Source: Thinopyrum elongatum
Taxonomy: Eukaryota; Streptophyta; Magnoliopsida; Poales; Poaceae
Direction of reading: 5' to 3'
Assembly (NCBI GenBank): GCA_011799875.1
Contig: CM022303.1
Span: forward strand, 297,984,362-298,048,361
DNA: 64,000 nt
Shown here: in pieces, positions 1-11,688 of the stretch
How the letters are laid out: every line of letters starts with the position of its first letter
How positions within the stretch are numbered: the stretch's first letter is position 1
Program-made: the position numbers and the translations under genes
Notes under the pieces: generated by a model
Told to the model about the DNA's origin: nothing
The model's database searches: none
What the model saw: the letters and a program-made list of their open reading frames with translations, nothing else

Positions 1-1596
1 TGAGTCAAACTAGGAAGGAATCTTGAGTTATTAAGGTGTGTTTTTTTTTCACCCGTCTCAATGTACCGGCATGTTTACTAGTTATATTAACTTTTCCAAC
101 AAGCCCTAGTTTGAAAGAAACAAATGGTGCAATAGATAGAGAAACTAGACATTATGAAGTGGCGGAACTACAAAGTAATTGTTGGGCGGGCTGAAGAGTA
201 CCGTATGTGTGTGTGTGTCCAGTACCGACGGCTGCTCCTAAGCACCTCAGCTCCGATGCATGTCTTTCTTTGAGAAACAGTGCTATGCATGCGACTGTGT
301 GAGGCTGATGCCACGATGGTTGATGTATTCCTGTCCATCGTCATGGGTCGTCATGGGACGTGCTTCATATAAAAAAATATTTTTGCTCCGAACCTGAACG
401 GGCCACGGCCCACTCGGCCTTGCCGAAGCTCCGCCAGTGATTACGAATACTCGCCTTCTTTTAGTAAAGTGAACAAAATCAGTTTAAAAAAGTGAACAAA
501 ACAGAACTGGAATGAGGAAGATCGTAAGTTCGTGACGTAAGTGTGATCGTTTTTTTTTACTAGGTTTTTTTAGGGGATTTTTTTTTTGCTGGGTGCTGGT
601 TCTGCGGAGACCTGAGACAGCAAAAGCCCGGATGTGGCGTAAGTCTCGGCCTAGATCCTTCGCGAACGGCCCGTATACCCAGCGATCCAGCCCATACGTC
701 CACCCATCACGAGGTTTGAGGCGACGACACGGCACACGAGAGCTCAACTGCGCGCAGAGACGAAGAAGACGGCGCGACTGTTCTCCTACTTACCAACCCG
801 TAGTCGTGGCGTGGTCACCGTTCGAGTCCTACGGCGAGGCGCCGTTCACTGCTGGGTAGCGGCGCCGGCGCCACCTCGCCGTGGCAATCCGCCTCGGTAC
901 ATTCAGTCGTATAGAGATTAATTACCGCGAGTCCGGTAGGGTTTAACGAAAGCAGTAGATCGAGGTGGCTAATCAACTCCTACGGCGCGCTTCGTTCCAG
1001 CCAGGTAACGTATTCGATTTCTCGTATCGGGACGCACTGCTTTCGTTTATTTTTTACGCAATACGTCATTTGTTTTGTTTGGTTCGTGCGACCGCGCTTC
1101 CGTTTCTAGTCCCGTCAGATTCGGGCGGTTTCTATGCAAGCAAGGTCGACATTCAAGTACTCTCCTGTGCATCTCCTACTAATTTAATGGAAAGAAAAGA
1201 ACCAATACCACCCTGAAGATTTACTGACTCCTAATTTCCTACTCCTGCCATTTTACAGCAGTACTAAAGTCAGACATCCTAAATTTTGGCCAACAATACT
1301 TTTAAAAATATTTAGATCAGATACTTGGATATATACATATGCGTACAATTTTGTTTTTCTTGAGGCTGTAGTTCCTAGCCCTCCATTTTGGGTGTGAAAG
1401 ACCCGTTTAAAACTCTCCCTGTACTCGTTTTTTCCGTGTACTGACGCAGCTTGCTGCTTGAGAAATGATAATTCAGGTGGGGCGCCTTGCCCCCCCCCCC
1501 CCCCCCCCCCCGGGTGATTCCTCAAAAAAAATATGCGTACAATTTAATTCAAAAGTATTTTCTCAGCATATACAATGTTTATTGGACGCGGAGTAT
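1..1596. other. Intergenic stretch, no gene recognised
   Basis: No reading frame here resembles a protein family I know. A GC-rich island at about 590-1010 contrasts with AT-rich flanks. It ends in a possible splice donor (GTAACG near 1004), so it could be a 5' exon or promoter relic of a lost gene, but nothing downstream continues it. A 22-base C run lies at 1490-1511. The rest shows no structure I can name. Confidence 0.4.
1490..1511. repeat. Poly-C homopolymer run (22 C)
   Basis: An uninterrupted run of 22 cytosines is read directly. It is one of four long pure C or G runs in the window. Such runs are prone to polymerase slippage, so the true length may differ. Confidence 0.9.
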
Positions 1597-1930
1597 CTGA
1601 GCTCGAGCTTAAATGTGCTTGGATGAACAGTAAAATCAGAAAAAAATGAAAAATTGTGGTAAACTTTGACGAATATTCTAAGTGCTTGCAAATTTCATCA
1701 TGATATCACATTCATGGAAGGCGTCACAAAAAAAATTAATGCTCCGAAAATGCTACTTTCGAAAGCATTTTGGAGCACTGATTTTTTTTTTCACGTCTTC
1801 CACGAATGTGATCTCATGATGAAAATTTACAAACACTTAGAATATTTATCAAAGTTTACCCAAAAAAATCAGTTTTTTTTTAAGAAATCGATTTTACTGT
1901 TCATCCGAACTCATTTGAGCTCAAGCTCAG
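1597..1930. mobile_element. Fold-back MITE, copy A
   Basis: The 334-base segment folds on itself over most of its length. The outer arm CTGAGCTCGAGCT at 1597 pairs with AGCTCAAGCTCAG ending at 1930. The next block, GGATGAACAGTAAAATC near 1621, pairs with its inverse near 1890, and inner arms around TGCAAATTTCATCATGATATCACATTC-like sequence at 1687 match inverted sequence at 1805. There is no coding capacity. A second member with the same AACAGTAAAAT arms is at 12013-12408, so this is a dispersed family and not a chance hairpin. I could not fix a target-site duplication, so the superfamily is open. Confidence 0.7.
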
Positions 1931-2537
1931 AAGGGTAATTTGATGTTTATTAGACTTTATAAATATATGTTTAAAATAGTGGCCAAACTGTATTGTGTTT
2001 TTGGAGTAAATTTCTGTGTTATAAATATATGTTGCAACATGGAAAATATCCTCCACGCGGAATAGTAAACTTTACAAAGGTACATTGAAAACTTTTGAAA
2101 CTTTGTCAGGGGACACGATGCCACATGGCATCCTCACACTGGATTGAATTTTCCCAATCATGTCTCTTTACGATTGAACCGAGTAAACTTGATAGAAATG
2201 TGCTTTGATGGGTGTGATTCTTGTAAAGTGAGTGAATCAAAGTTGCCAGGCTTTGATTGATCCTTTGGCACAGCACAAAACAATTTGCTTGCATGTTTGG
2301 GTTTGTCTAGCATATTCTTTTCCGTTTCATCACTTCCAGTTTCAATTTCCTCAGGCTTCGGGTTCACAAATTCCCACAGCCCTTAATCTGCACCATTGGA
2401 AAAAGTAGGCATTAGAGCAAATCTTCGGCACTATTATTCCAACTCAGACACCTTAATCTACAGCATAACGTTCCATAAACCTCCACAAACACAGAGCAAC
2501 AACAGAAGAAGAAAGATTCAGTGTGCCACCAGGTGCA
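1931..2537. other. Upstream region of the glycosyltransferase gene
   Basis: AT-rich non-coding DNA between the fold-back element and the core promoter. No conserved protein and no repeat boundary is recognised. A frame open from 2396 joins the downstream coding frame, but its extra N-terminal sequence looks like untranslated DNA. Confidence 0.4.
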
Positions 2538-2550
2538 CTATATATATAGT
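2538..2550 (+). promoter_or_regulatory. TATA box of the glycosyltransferase gene
   Basis: A perfect plant TATA element (CTATATATATAG) lies about 45 bases before the chosen start codon at 2591. Transcription would then begin near 2570, giving a very short leader. This favours 2591 over the in-frame upstream ATG at 2396. Confidence 0.55.
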
Positions 2551-2590
2551 AGTGCTACTCGTGTTAGAACCTACACCTTGCCATACAAAC

Positions 2591-4629
2591 ATGGCGCTCT
2601 TCTCTGATGATGATGCGTCCCAATATCAAATTAGGAGCAGCAAGAACATGACCTACAAGGTGAGAGGGGACATGAAGAAGCTCCTCCCAGTCACCACCTT
2701 CCTCCTCGGCGCGGCATTGACAGCGGCATTGGTCTTCCTCAATGCTGCTCTGGATGTGAACTGGCGGCCCTCCGCCCTGGCCTTATGGGGCACTGGCACT
2801 CAGCCAGCCTCCAACCCCAAGGTCAGTGATCCTCTACTTCTTGTTCTTGTTGAATACGTTTGCTTCCATTTTTCCACCCTCATTGTTTACCATCGATTTT
2901 CTAAAATACTGAGAGTTTGATCTTGCAAGAAAAAAGAAGAACAAACTTGCGAGCTAATTTTGACTGCAGGAAACATGTAATGTAATCATGTTGTATTGTC
3001 CTTTTTGCACGACACAAGTTGTTTATTTCCGGTGATGCATCAGTAAGGTAGAAATAAAATTTTGATCATGCGCATTACTGCAATTTTGTTGAGCAATGCT
3101 AATTGAGTAACCATGTGGTATGAATGAAGACTGGAGAGTGTCCCTTGTTTGGAAACAAAAGTGTCAACAAAATTTGAACAGAAGAGAAAACTACAGTGAT
3201 GATTTCTGCCTTATTGACCAGAGCTGAAAATGCAGTTCCTTTTTCACCTGCTCAGTTACAAGATACTCCTGATACAGTTACATGATCAAATTTGGCTATG
3301 TCCATTGTTATAGGAGTGTAGAAGCGCATCTATTGACTCCCGTGATTTTCTCCTAGATTCCTAGCTATATCTGCACTCTGTGAATCCATGTCCAATCTAA
3401 TACCTCATATACCTATTTGGCGGTAATGTAGCTTAAAATGTTATTTCTAAAACTAAACAACTGCATGGTGATGCTAATTTTCCAAGACTGCCTTCAGATA
3501 GGGCTTGTAATATTCGGATCCCAAAAGCCTTAAAGCTGAACCTGACCTGCAGAGGCAACGAATATGCGCCTAATGTCCAAGAAGGCTTGTGACAAAATGA
3601 TTTCGATGACCATCTGTTTCTGGATTATTCAAGCTAAAATCATGAACTATCATCTCATTTGCAGCATCTAAGTTATTTCTCTGTGCAGACGAAAGCATTG
3701 ACAGAGCTGGCGGAGGTGCTGAAGAACGCATCCATGGAGGACGGCACGGTGATCATGACGTCCATCAACCAGGCGTACGCCGCGCCGGGGTCCCTCCTGG
3801 ACCTCTTCCTGGAGAGCTTCCGGGTGGGCGAGGGCACGGCGCACCTGCTGGACCACGTCCTCATTGTGGCCGTCGACCCCGGCGCGCTCCGGCGGTGCCG
3901 GTCGGTGCACCGGCACTGCTACCTCCTCCGTCGCTCCCCGGGCGCCGTGGACTACAGCGGCGAGAAGCACTTCATGACCAAGGACTACCTGGACATGATG
4001 TGGGCCAGGAACCGGTTCCAGCAGACCATCCTCGAGCTCGGCTTCAACTTCCTCTTCACGGTACGTGCGCGCACCGCCGTGCATGTCTACGGACCGCCGG
4101 TGCAATCCACTAACCATGTACTAGGTGTTTGGTGTTTCAGGACATCGACATCATGTGGTTCCGGAACCCGCTGCGGCACATCGCCATCACGTCGGACGTG
4201 GCGATCGCGAGCGACTTCTTCAACGGGGACCCGGAGAGCATGGGGAACCGCCCCAACGGCGGGTTCCTGTACGTGCGGTCGGCCAACCGGACGGTGGAGT
4301 TCTACCGGCGGTGGCGGCGCGCGCGGCGCCGGTTCCCGGCGGGCACCAACGAGCAGGAGATCCTGGGGCGGGCGCAGGGGGAGCTGAGTCGGCGCTCCGG
4401 CGTGCGGATGCAGTTCCTGGACACGGCGCACTGCGGCGGCTTCTGCCAGCTGAGCGGTGACATGGGCAGGGTGTGCACGCTGCACGCCAACTGCTGCACC
4501 GGCCTCGCCAACAAGGTGCACGACCTCAGGAACGTGCTCAGGGACTGGAGGAACTACACGGCGGCGCCGCCCGAGGACCGGCGCGTGGGAGGCTTCCAGT
4601 GGACCAGGCCCGGCAGGTGCATCCGCTGA
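2591..4629 (+). CDS. Type II membrane nucleotide-diphospho-sugar transferase-like protein (GT77-type)
   Basis: Three exons, 2591-2821, 3689-4060 and 4141-4629, join in phase 0 through GT-AG introns to give 363 residues with no break. Residues 1-30 are a short cytosolic head with several basic residues. Residues 31-54 are one hydrophobic segment (LLPVTTFLLGAALTAALVFL), so a Golgi type II anchor is expected. A lumenal stem follows. The catalytic region, about residues 100-330, matches the plant 'nucleotide-diphospho-sugar transferase' domain (Nucleotid_trans; Arabidopsis At4g15970-like proteins). The motif TDIDIMWFRNPL carries the DxD metal and sugar-nucleotide site at residues 202-204, right at the exon 2/3 junction. 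The end, with HANCCTGL and NKVHDLRNVLRDW, is typical of the family. By analogy it would transfer a sugar to a wall glycan or glycoprotein in the Golgi; donor and acceptor are unknown. Exons 2 and 3 are very GC-rich, as is common in grasses. Confidence 0.9.
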
Positions 4630-4898
4630 CGGAGCTGGCACCGCGTCAGCGGCTGCTGGAATGATTCATCTAATTACACGTCGTGTCCTTGTTCTTGTTT
4701 CTGCGTGGCAGTGGCTGGTTTTTACCCGAGTTGAGATTGATGTTATAGTAGTTCGCTGCATGTTTGGTGTATTTTGCAACGTCGGATTTACTACGTACGT
4801 GTTTACTGATAGGCGAATGTAAGAAAAATGTTATAACAACTGTACTGTGCTCGATTAAACTATACTAGTAGAGTGGATTGCGGTGGATTTTTATGTTA
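4630..4898. other. 3' flank of the glycosyltransferase gene
   Basis: The 3' untranslated region and downstream AT-rich DNA, with loose poly(A)-signal-like motifs near 4850. It ends at TTA (4896-4898), the left target-site duplication of the PIF/Harbinger element. Confidence 0.5.
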
Positions 4899-4911
4899 AG
4901 GCATCTCCGAC

Positions 4912-6182
4912 TCTTTTTTTTCGCTAATACGCTAGGATGCGTATCTTTTCATTGATAAGTAGGGAGTGTGTACAAGCAGTACAAGAGAGAGGGGGGTGGG
5001 CATGCAAGCTTACTATCTTGTGCACAGGAGTAAGAAGTAAGCTACAGAGCATTGGTGACGGGTCGCTCAGCCCGTGTACAAGGAGTGGTGACTACTCAAA
5101 TAACGATCTAAGTCCATGGGCGCCCGCTCTAGCCCACGACCGGGCCTCATCTTGGATGGACGCAATCAATCTTGGCACGGAGGGGGTCTCGCCATCGAAG
5201 ATGCAACGGTTGCGGTGGCGCCAAATAGACCAAGCCGTTAGGATGGCCAGCGTGGCGAGTCCTTTACGGTGGCAGGCGGGGGAGCTGGAGATGGCTGACG
5301 TGCACCATGGGAGGAATCCCTCGTTGCCTGATGGTGCGCAGACAGTGGCGCGAATCCAGGCAAGGATCTCATGCCAGACTTGCCTAGAGAAGGGGCAGCC
5401 GATGAGGATGTGCTGCATCGTCTCCTCGGACTGATTGCAGAGGACACATCGGTCGTTGTGCGGGAGGCCGTGTCGGGCGAGTCTCGCGGCGGTCCAGCAG
5501 CGGTCCAAGTCAGAGAGCCAGGTGAAGATCTTGACACGGAGAGGGGCCCAACATCTCCAGGTAATGCGCCAGAAAGGAGCGTCGGTCGATCCAGCGAATA
5601 GCGCCCGATAGCATGACCTCGCAGAGTACTTGCCATTAGCCGTCCAGTGCCAAGAGAGGTGGTCGGGCGTGGCAGTAAGGGTGATGGGTCGGAGCAGCCG
5701 CCATAAGTGCACATACTCGACAAGTGCTCGAGGAGTCAGCGCACCACGAAGATCAGCGATCCAGCGTCGATCAGACAGCCCTTCGGCGACCGTGCAGGAC
5801 TTGCGTCGCCGTCGTGGTCCCAAAGTAGCAGTGAAGGGGCAATGTCGGCTATGGATTTCCCATGGAGCCAGTGGTCCGTCCAGAAGAGGCATGAACGGCC
5901 GTCGCCCACTGTCCAGGAGGTAGAAGCTCTGAAGATAGCCGTGGTGTCGGCGTCACTCGGGAGGTGCAGGTGCACCCAAGGCTTGGAAGGGTCGGTGCGC
6001 TGCAGCCAAAGCCAGCGGGCACGCAGGGCGATGCCCTGACGATGAAGGTCAGGGATACCCAAACCACCAAGCTTGAGGGGGCGGTAGACGCGCTGCCAGT
6101 GAACAGGCCCGTGGCCATTACGCGTCTCCTTGCGATCATACCAGAGGAATTCGCGAAGGATCCGGTTAATCTGCTTGAGCAC
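4912..6182 (-). pseudogene. 5'-truncated LINE: end of reverse-transcriptase ORF with zinc-binding domain
   Basis: Reading the minus strand from 6182, two frames (6182-5736, then 5892-5092) joined by a frameshift near 5750-5890 encode the C-terminal part of a plant LINE ORF2. It begins with the post-thumb block LGGLGIPDLHRQ and ends with a zf-RVT zinc-binding region (CVLCNQ...HILIGC). The endonuclease and the reverse-transcriptase catalytic core are missing, which is usual for 5' truncation. The 3' end carries an A tract, seen as T on the plus strand at about 4913-4921. GACTCT occurs on both sides (about 4909 and 6209) and may be a short target-site duplication. A 19-base G run sits exactly at the truncated end. 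Confidence 0.8.
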
Positions 6183-6201
6183 GGGGGGGGGGGGGGGGGG
6201 G
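6183..6201. repeat. Poly-G homopolymer run (19 G)
   Basis: A pure G run at the 5'-truncated end of the LINE. It could be untemplated sequence added when the LINE inserted, or a slippage product. Confidence 0.9.
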
Positions 6202-6205
6202 AGGG

Positions 6206-6416
6206 GCAGACTCTAAATCAAACACCGCCTCCGTCCGCTGACCGAGTGATGCTGAGCCGACCATTCAACCGCATACCTAAACGTCTGGGTCCGGCCAATT
6301 TAAATTGAAATAGATAGCTCTTGGTCACATAGCGCACACTCGATCACAACAAAAAAGAGACCGGTATGAATAGTTTTTACATGCCCGATCACAAAAGTAT
6401 CTCAGTCTGATAGTCC
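6206..6416. other. Left non-coding part of the PIF/Harbinger element
   Basis: Continues the terminal region interrupted by the LINE. No coding potential is seen. It lies 3' of the ORF1 remnant. Confidence 0.45.
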
Positions 6417-7453
6417 ATGTACAAAATTGGATTTTTTTTACCCTGTAGGACTGGTATCCGAGCCTCCACGCTCACTCTACCTTCGCCTCCTTCTCGTCCG
6501 CTCTGCAGTCTCCAGTTGATTCTTCAAGCGTTCAACATTCTAAGACGGACGGCTTGCATGATCATCCTTGCATCGTCATCCAACTCCTCCATCTTCAAGG
6601 TCAACATCTTCGAATCCTCCGAAGAGGCTGCGATCTCAACCTTCTTCTCTTCAAGCTTGGCCTTCTTCTCTTCAAGCTTGGCCTTCTTCTCCGTCGTGGA
6701 CACGGCCTCTTGGATGATGTACCAACGATGGTTGAGAGTTTTTACCCCACGGTTGCGGATGAGTTCGTCAACGTAGGGCTCTAAATTCTTGTGCTCGTGG
6801 AACCAAATATGAATGTTGGCCCAATTGTTACGCCCTTTTACTCCGTGCCATAGATCTGATCGATGCTAGTGACCAACCACGTATCACACAACAACTCTTC
6901 CTTCATGTTGAAGCTTTCTTCTCTACTCTTCTTATTTGAATCAGCAGGAAATTCGTCCGGATCAAGGTCGTCGTCGCTGTGCTCCTCGTGCTCCTGCTGC
7001 CGGTGTACGAATTCGGCTCTAGGGTGTATGTGCCCGGCTGCGTGGCTACGTGTCGGACTGGGTGTACGTGTCTGGCTGTGTGGACTCTGAGTTATCCACA
7101 TACCCGTCCTTGTAGCAACCTGCGCCTCTGTCATGGATAATCTCAAACATCTGCACGCTCGCGTCGTCGTACGCCGACTCGCCTGGTTGAGACATATCGG
7201 TGAACAGATGCGGGCACCGAGCTGCTCCACACCAGACGTCCGCGTCCGGACATGCTGCGGCGATGCAGACTCAGAGAAAATGAGCGGCACCGTGTTGACG
7301 TCGATGCAGTAAGGCACGTGCCCAGCGACGGCTGTCGGGGACTGCCTACCGAGCTACTGGGCAGCGTACAAGTATGGAGGCTTGTATTGCACTGGCCAGG
7401 ATGGCGTCTGCATGGACGGTGATAGCGATGGCACCTAGCGTCCCAAGCCTCGC
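6417..7453 (-). pseudogene. Harbinger ORF1-like (Myb/SANT, NAM-associated type) gene remnant, 3' part
   Basis: The minus-strand translation matches a grass protein family often labelled 'No apical meristem-associated' or Harbinger ORF1 (Myb/SANT-like). Visible blocks are EELLCDTWLVTSIDQIYGTE near 6840-6900, then a block like IHIWFHEHKNLEPYVDEL after a frameshift at about 6835. NHRWYIIQE and repeated KAKLEEKK follow, and the end reads KMEELDDDARMIMQAV near 6540-6600. An acidic and serine-rich stretch (about 6935-7010) precedes the SANT region. Frameshifts and stops break it. In PIF/Harbinger systems ORF1 binds DNA and helps bring in the transposase. The 5' part lies beyond the solo LTR at 11482-11688. 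Confidence 0.7.
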
Positions 7454-9779
7454 TGTAACATCCCCAGCATCACACTACAGTAATTCCTCTTGATCATGCC
7501 AAGTCATCATCAGTTGCATTGCATGATCACAGAGGTTAAACAACTCATATCAAACTCTGCCATTAAATCCAAATTCAACTTCAGTGCAAATTAAAGTTGC
7601 TCAGATATTGCTGCAAAAATGTTCACCACTTAGCAAATAATCCAAAACAATATTTGTTAAGGAATACAATATCACCTTGCTGGTAAAATGAGCAGTGGCA
7701 ATTAATTCAGAGCATTTCTGCATTTTTAAAATGCTATCTCATTTATGGAAAAATCCAGACAGATTCCAAAATCCTCAAAACTTGTTGTGGCACTGTCTAA
7801 AATCACTATGGATTTAATGGGACCCTTCCCATATTTTTCCTAAGTGAAATGGGTGCCCTATTAATTGTTTCCCCCCCCCTGCTTAATAAATAAAAAAAAA
7901 TAACAGAAAAATAAAGGCCGAAGCCACTTACCTGGCGCTGGCCCAGCCAGCCCACTCCCTCCACTGTTCCTCGTCGCCGTGTCGCCGTCTCCATGGCCGC
8001 ACTCGGCGCACCGCTTGCCGCTCGCCACCGCGACGAGGGCAGGCAGGGCGAGGGGATAAGCTCGTCCCGAGCCTTCCCCCTGGCCCTCCTCCATTCCCCC
8101 CCTCTCTCTCTCGCTTGCCGTCGCTCTTCCACTCCATCAGATCCCCTCCACAGCGCGCCACCGTCGCCGCCCGCCGCATTCCATGCGGCCACCGAGCCCC
8201 TCCGGCCCCGCCGACGTGCCCAGAAGCTCCAGCGTCGTCGTCCTCGTCGACTGGTGCCGCTGGACCGTGCTGAGGGCCACCGGAGTGCCCGCCTCGAGCT
8301 TCTTCCCCGCCACGGTCGCCGGACGCCGTTGCCGTCGATTCGGCCACCTCAGCGCTACTAAACCCCCGCAAAGGCCACCGTGAGCCGCGCCGTAAGTTTC
8401 CGCTTCCCCTCCTTCCTTCGGTTCGCTCTCTTCCGTGCCAAAGTTAGCCGTCCGCAACGCCGTCGCCATTGCCGAGCCTAGCTCCGCCGCGGAGCTCGCT
8501 GTCGCCGTTGCACCCGGCCGTTGGACGAACCAAATGCGCGGGCATGCTGCTGGGCTACCTAGGCAGCGCGTGGGCACTCCAGTTGGACGCGGACGAGCCC
8601 CGTTGCTCGGATCCGCGTAGCACCGATTCCGGCCGCCGCTCCGATCCACGCCGCCGCCGCTGTAGGTCGTCCCAGTCGCCGTCGTTAGTTCCTTCGGATG
8701 CGCGCGAGCCCTGGCTGTCGAGCGCGAGTAACCCCGCGCGATTTGGACCACTGTGGCGAGATTCCGACCAAGTCCGGCGAGCTCCGCTACTGTTTCGGCT
8801 CGCCGGCGCTGCTCCGGTCGCCGGAGATGACCTGGCGCCGATGTGGCACCTCCTGAGCCGCTGACTGCCGGGCCCCGCGGGCCCAGTTGACCCAGTTGAC
8901 CAGGTCAATGGCTGACTGGGCAGCCCCAGTCACTGACTGGTGGGCCCCAGTTGACTGGTCAACTGGTCAGCCGACGCTGACGCCATGCCCACATCATGCT
9001 GACGTCATAATTCATTTTTCTGTAAATAAATAAATTCCAGAAATTCAAATAAACTTTGAAAATTAATAACTTTTAAACCGTAGCTCAGATCGAAAAAGTT
9101 AAAACATGAAAGTTGCTCAGAACGACGAGACGAGTCTGATCGTGCCGTCTGTTTCTTCATCGGAACCCCCTACGTAGAAGAACTCGTAACTCCGGACCCG
9201 TATCCGGTAGATGAATAGTGCACGCACTTCGGTAAATAAATCCCAGATTAATTCTAAAAATAACTAAAATGACTTAGATGGCATAATTAGGCAACCCTGC
9301 ACTGCATCATAGCATCACACGCACCGTATTGCATTTGTTTGCATTATGTTTACCTGTTTCTTCCCCCTCTTCTCTCTCTGTAGACCCCGACGTTGACGTA
9401 GCTCCCGAGGCAGACGCAGCTCAGGAGTACGACTACGTCCCCGACGACACCACCGACGACCTTGCCCTTGCCCCAGAGCAAACAGGCAAGCACCCCCATT
9501 TTGAGCATGCCTATATCGCATATTCTCTTCTCTCTTATGCTTGCATTAGAACTGCTACTGCTACTGTTTTCCTATATCTACTGCATAGCCTGATTATTGT
9601 ACCCTGCCTTGTTACCTTTCTGGTTATCCTAGACTGATTAGTATAGGCTGGGTAGAGACACGACAGAGACCCCCACTTGATCCCGACTGCCCTGCTGGAT
9701 ATCAGAAGACCCGATCTTCGGGATTGAAGACCAGACACTGGCACCGCACATCACTTCCCTCTTAGTTGCCGACACTACT

Positions 9780-10015
9780 GGGTTACCGTCGAGTGCCGAG
9801 GGTGATACCTCGTCAGCACTTCTGATGTTAACCTTGTAGGTTAGTTACTCGGTCGTGGTAAGCGAGGGTGATTCCTCCTACACCACCCCCGATAACGACA
9901 TCGTCGCGCAACTCCTCAAGTGTGGACCTCGAGGGTGATTCCTCCTTCGTTCACCTTGACTTTAGCATCAGGTGGGGTTCCATCGAGGGTGATTCCTCAG
10001 GGCTCCCCTGGTGTT
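9780..10015. repeat. Interspersed GAGGGTGATTCCTC motifs inside the solo LTR
   Basis: Copies of (C)GAGGGTGATxCCTC occur near 9798, 9864, 9929 and 9984, spaced about 55-65 bases. The motif is a small inverted repeat (GAGG...CCTC). It could be a decayed tandem repeat or a set of protein-binding sites in the LTR. Confidence 0.7.
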
Positions 10016-11063
10016 AGACACACAGATACTGTTGTTGAGTTGACTTGCACTAAACCATGATACTAAAGACGGGTCGGCCCTGAGGGGTACCCGCACGAGC
10101 TTAATGCGAAGTGATGTGGAGTCGGGTTGACCTGGATGGTGCCCGTGAGATAACTACGAGGCGTGGCCGGGCATTCTTGGCCCTTGCCGCAAGTCCTCGA
10201 GACGGGGCGACGGGGTCACATCGATCGTGAGTCTCTGCTCGTTTCCGCGCGCTCCTAATCCACTACGGTTTGGATATTTGATCCGAGGGGCCTCTGGCCC
10301 GATAGCACTAACCATCACGTGGGCATAGTATGGGCGTTCTGCGTCGTATACATCAGCCGAAGCTTGTTTGACGTCAGTAAGGAGCAGCACACGCCGAGTT
10401 GGACTGGGAACGCAACCGCGCTTGTATAAGGGGTTGCTAGGTCTGCTCTCGGTGGCCCCGTAACGTGCAGGAATTCCCGGGGCGATGGCCCAAGACCCCT
10501 GGGGGCATAGGTTTAGTCCGGCGTGCTGACCTCTCTTATAAGCCTAGGTCGGGTTGCGGCGTGTTGCTTAGCCAAGGCCGGGCATGACCCAGAAAAGTGT
10601 GTCCGGCCGGAGTTAAGCGAGCGTGGTGGGTAAGTTGGTGCACCCCTGCAGGGAAGAAACTTCTATCGATAGCCTGTCCTACGGTAACGGACACTCGGAG
10701 TTGTATCCCGATCGGTACAACTAGAACATAACATGTGATGAGAACTGGATAGTACGGCTCTGGGATTGCTTTCTCGCAGGGAGTCGAGAAAGGATCTCAG
10801 GTCGAGGTTGATGATACTACTACTACTTTACATTATGTTCATCTGTTCTCTTCTATTGCTGCAAGACTGTCGAAGATTGTTGAAGATGCTAGTCTTCGAT
10901 AGGACTAGGCTTCCCCCTCTATTCTGGCATTTCTGCAGCCCAATCCATATATACAGCCATTCCTTTGACAATGTTGCATATGTAGTGTAGATCCTTGCTT
11001 GCTGAGTACTTCGGATGAGTACTCATGTTTGCTTTACTTTCTTTTTCCCCCATATTCCATTTG

Positions 11064-11174
11064 ATGCCACCAGACGACGGAGCCCCTGAGCCAGACGCCC
11101 CAGCCGACGACCGGTACTACTACCCGCCTGGCGAGTACTACTACTACGAGGAGCCGTTTGACGACCAGGAGTAG
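11064..11174 (+). CDS. Short acidic, tyrosine-rich ORF in the solo LTR (36 aa)
   Basis: An ATG-to-stop frame of 36 codons opens MPPDDGAPEP and is dominated by Asp, Glu, Pro and a YYYY run. A compositionally similar acidic frame (PEADAAQEYDYVPDD) lies at about 9385-9480 of the same LTR, right after a CTCTCTGTAG splice-acceptor-like stretch. The two may be exons of one small LTR-encoded product. I know no family for it, and it may be chance. Confidence 0.25.
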   Translation: MPPDDGAPEPDAPADDRYYYPPGEYYYYEEPFDDQE

Positions 11175-11481
11175 GATCGGAGGGTCCAGGGCAGGAGGCC
11201 TACGCCTTTCGAACGTAGTATTTTATTTTACCCCGCCTCTGTGAAGGCTTATCTCTCTCTCTCTGTAATATATCTGTACTCAGATATCTGATGCTTCCGC
11301 TGACACTTGTCTGCCATCGAGCTATGTATTCGAGCCCTCGAGGCCCTGGCTTGTAATATAAAGCTTGTATGACTTTATTTATGTTTTAGAGTTGTGTTGT
11401 GATATCTTCAAGTGAGTCCTTAGGCTTGATCGTGTGCATTTGCGTGTATGGTTAGTGCACGATTAAGCCGGGGTCGTCACA

Positions 11482-11688
11482 CTCGCCCTGCACCATACCC
11501 GCCCCCGCACGTCCGCCGCCACGACTACCACTCCGGCCCACCTTCTGCTACTTGAGCGGCGGCGCCTTTGCCTTCGCTTTGAGCTTTGAGGGGCGGTTTT
11601 GCCGTGTCGCCGACTTGATCTTTCGGACGGCCACGATCGCTGGATCCTCCACCACCGCCTTCTCCGGCAGCTTTTCGCACGAGCCCAT
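11482..11688 (-). pseudogene. Harbinger ORF1-like gene remnant, 5' part
   Basis: On the minus strand an ATG at 11688 opens a frame with a basic, Lys-rich start (MGSCEKLPEK...) and a KLKAKAKAPPLK block. An in-frame TAG follows at 11548-11550, then a Gly/Arg-rich stretch up to the solo-LTR border. Its position, strand and composition fit the missing N-terminus of the gene at 6417-7453. Confidence 0.55.

Larger units (their letters stand above)
7454..11481 (+). mobile_element. 4.03-kb solo LTR (long-LTR, LARD-like family)
   Basis: The segment begins TGTAACATCCCC and ends GGGTCGTCACA. It is flanked on both sides by CTCGC (7449-7453 and 11482-11486), a perfect 5-bp target-site duplication. No gag, protease, RT or integrase is present and no second copy of either end occurs inside, so a solo LTR left by recombination is the simplest reading. 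Orientation is by the TG start and is not proven. About 4 kb is unusually long for an LTR and recalls LARD-type elements such as Sukkula of barley; I cannot confirm the family. It splits the Harbinger ORF1 remnant. Confidence 0.75.

Noticed and set aside
2396..2590. In-frame 65-codon N-terminal extension of the glycosyltransferase
   Set aside because: The TATA box lies inside it, and the extension has no family resemblance; the start at 2591 puts a normal short head before the membrane anchor.
3668..4641. Long minus-strand frames opposite the glycosyltransferase exons
   Set aside because: They are shadows of GC-rich coding exons; the plus strand has proper splice sites and a known domain.
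7806..8908. Several 100-200 codon frames in the GC-rich part of the solo LTR as host genes
   Set aside because: They overlap on both strands, have Arg/Gly/Ser-rich composition and lie inside the target-duplication-bounded element.
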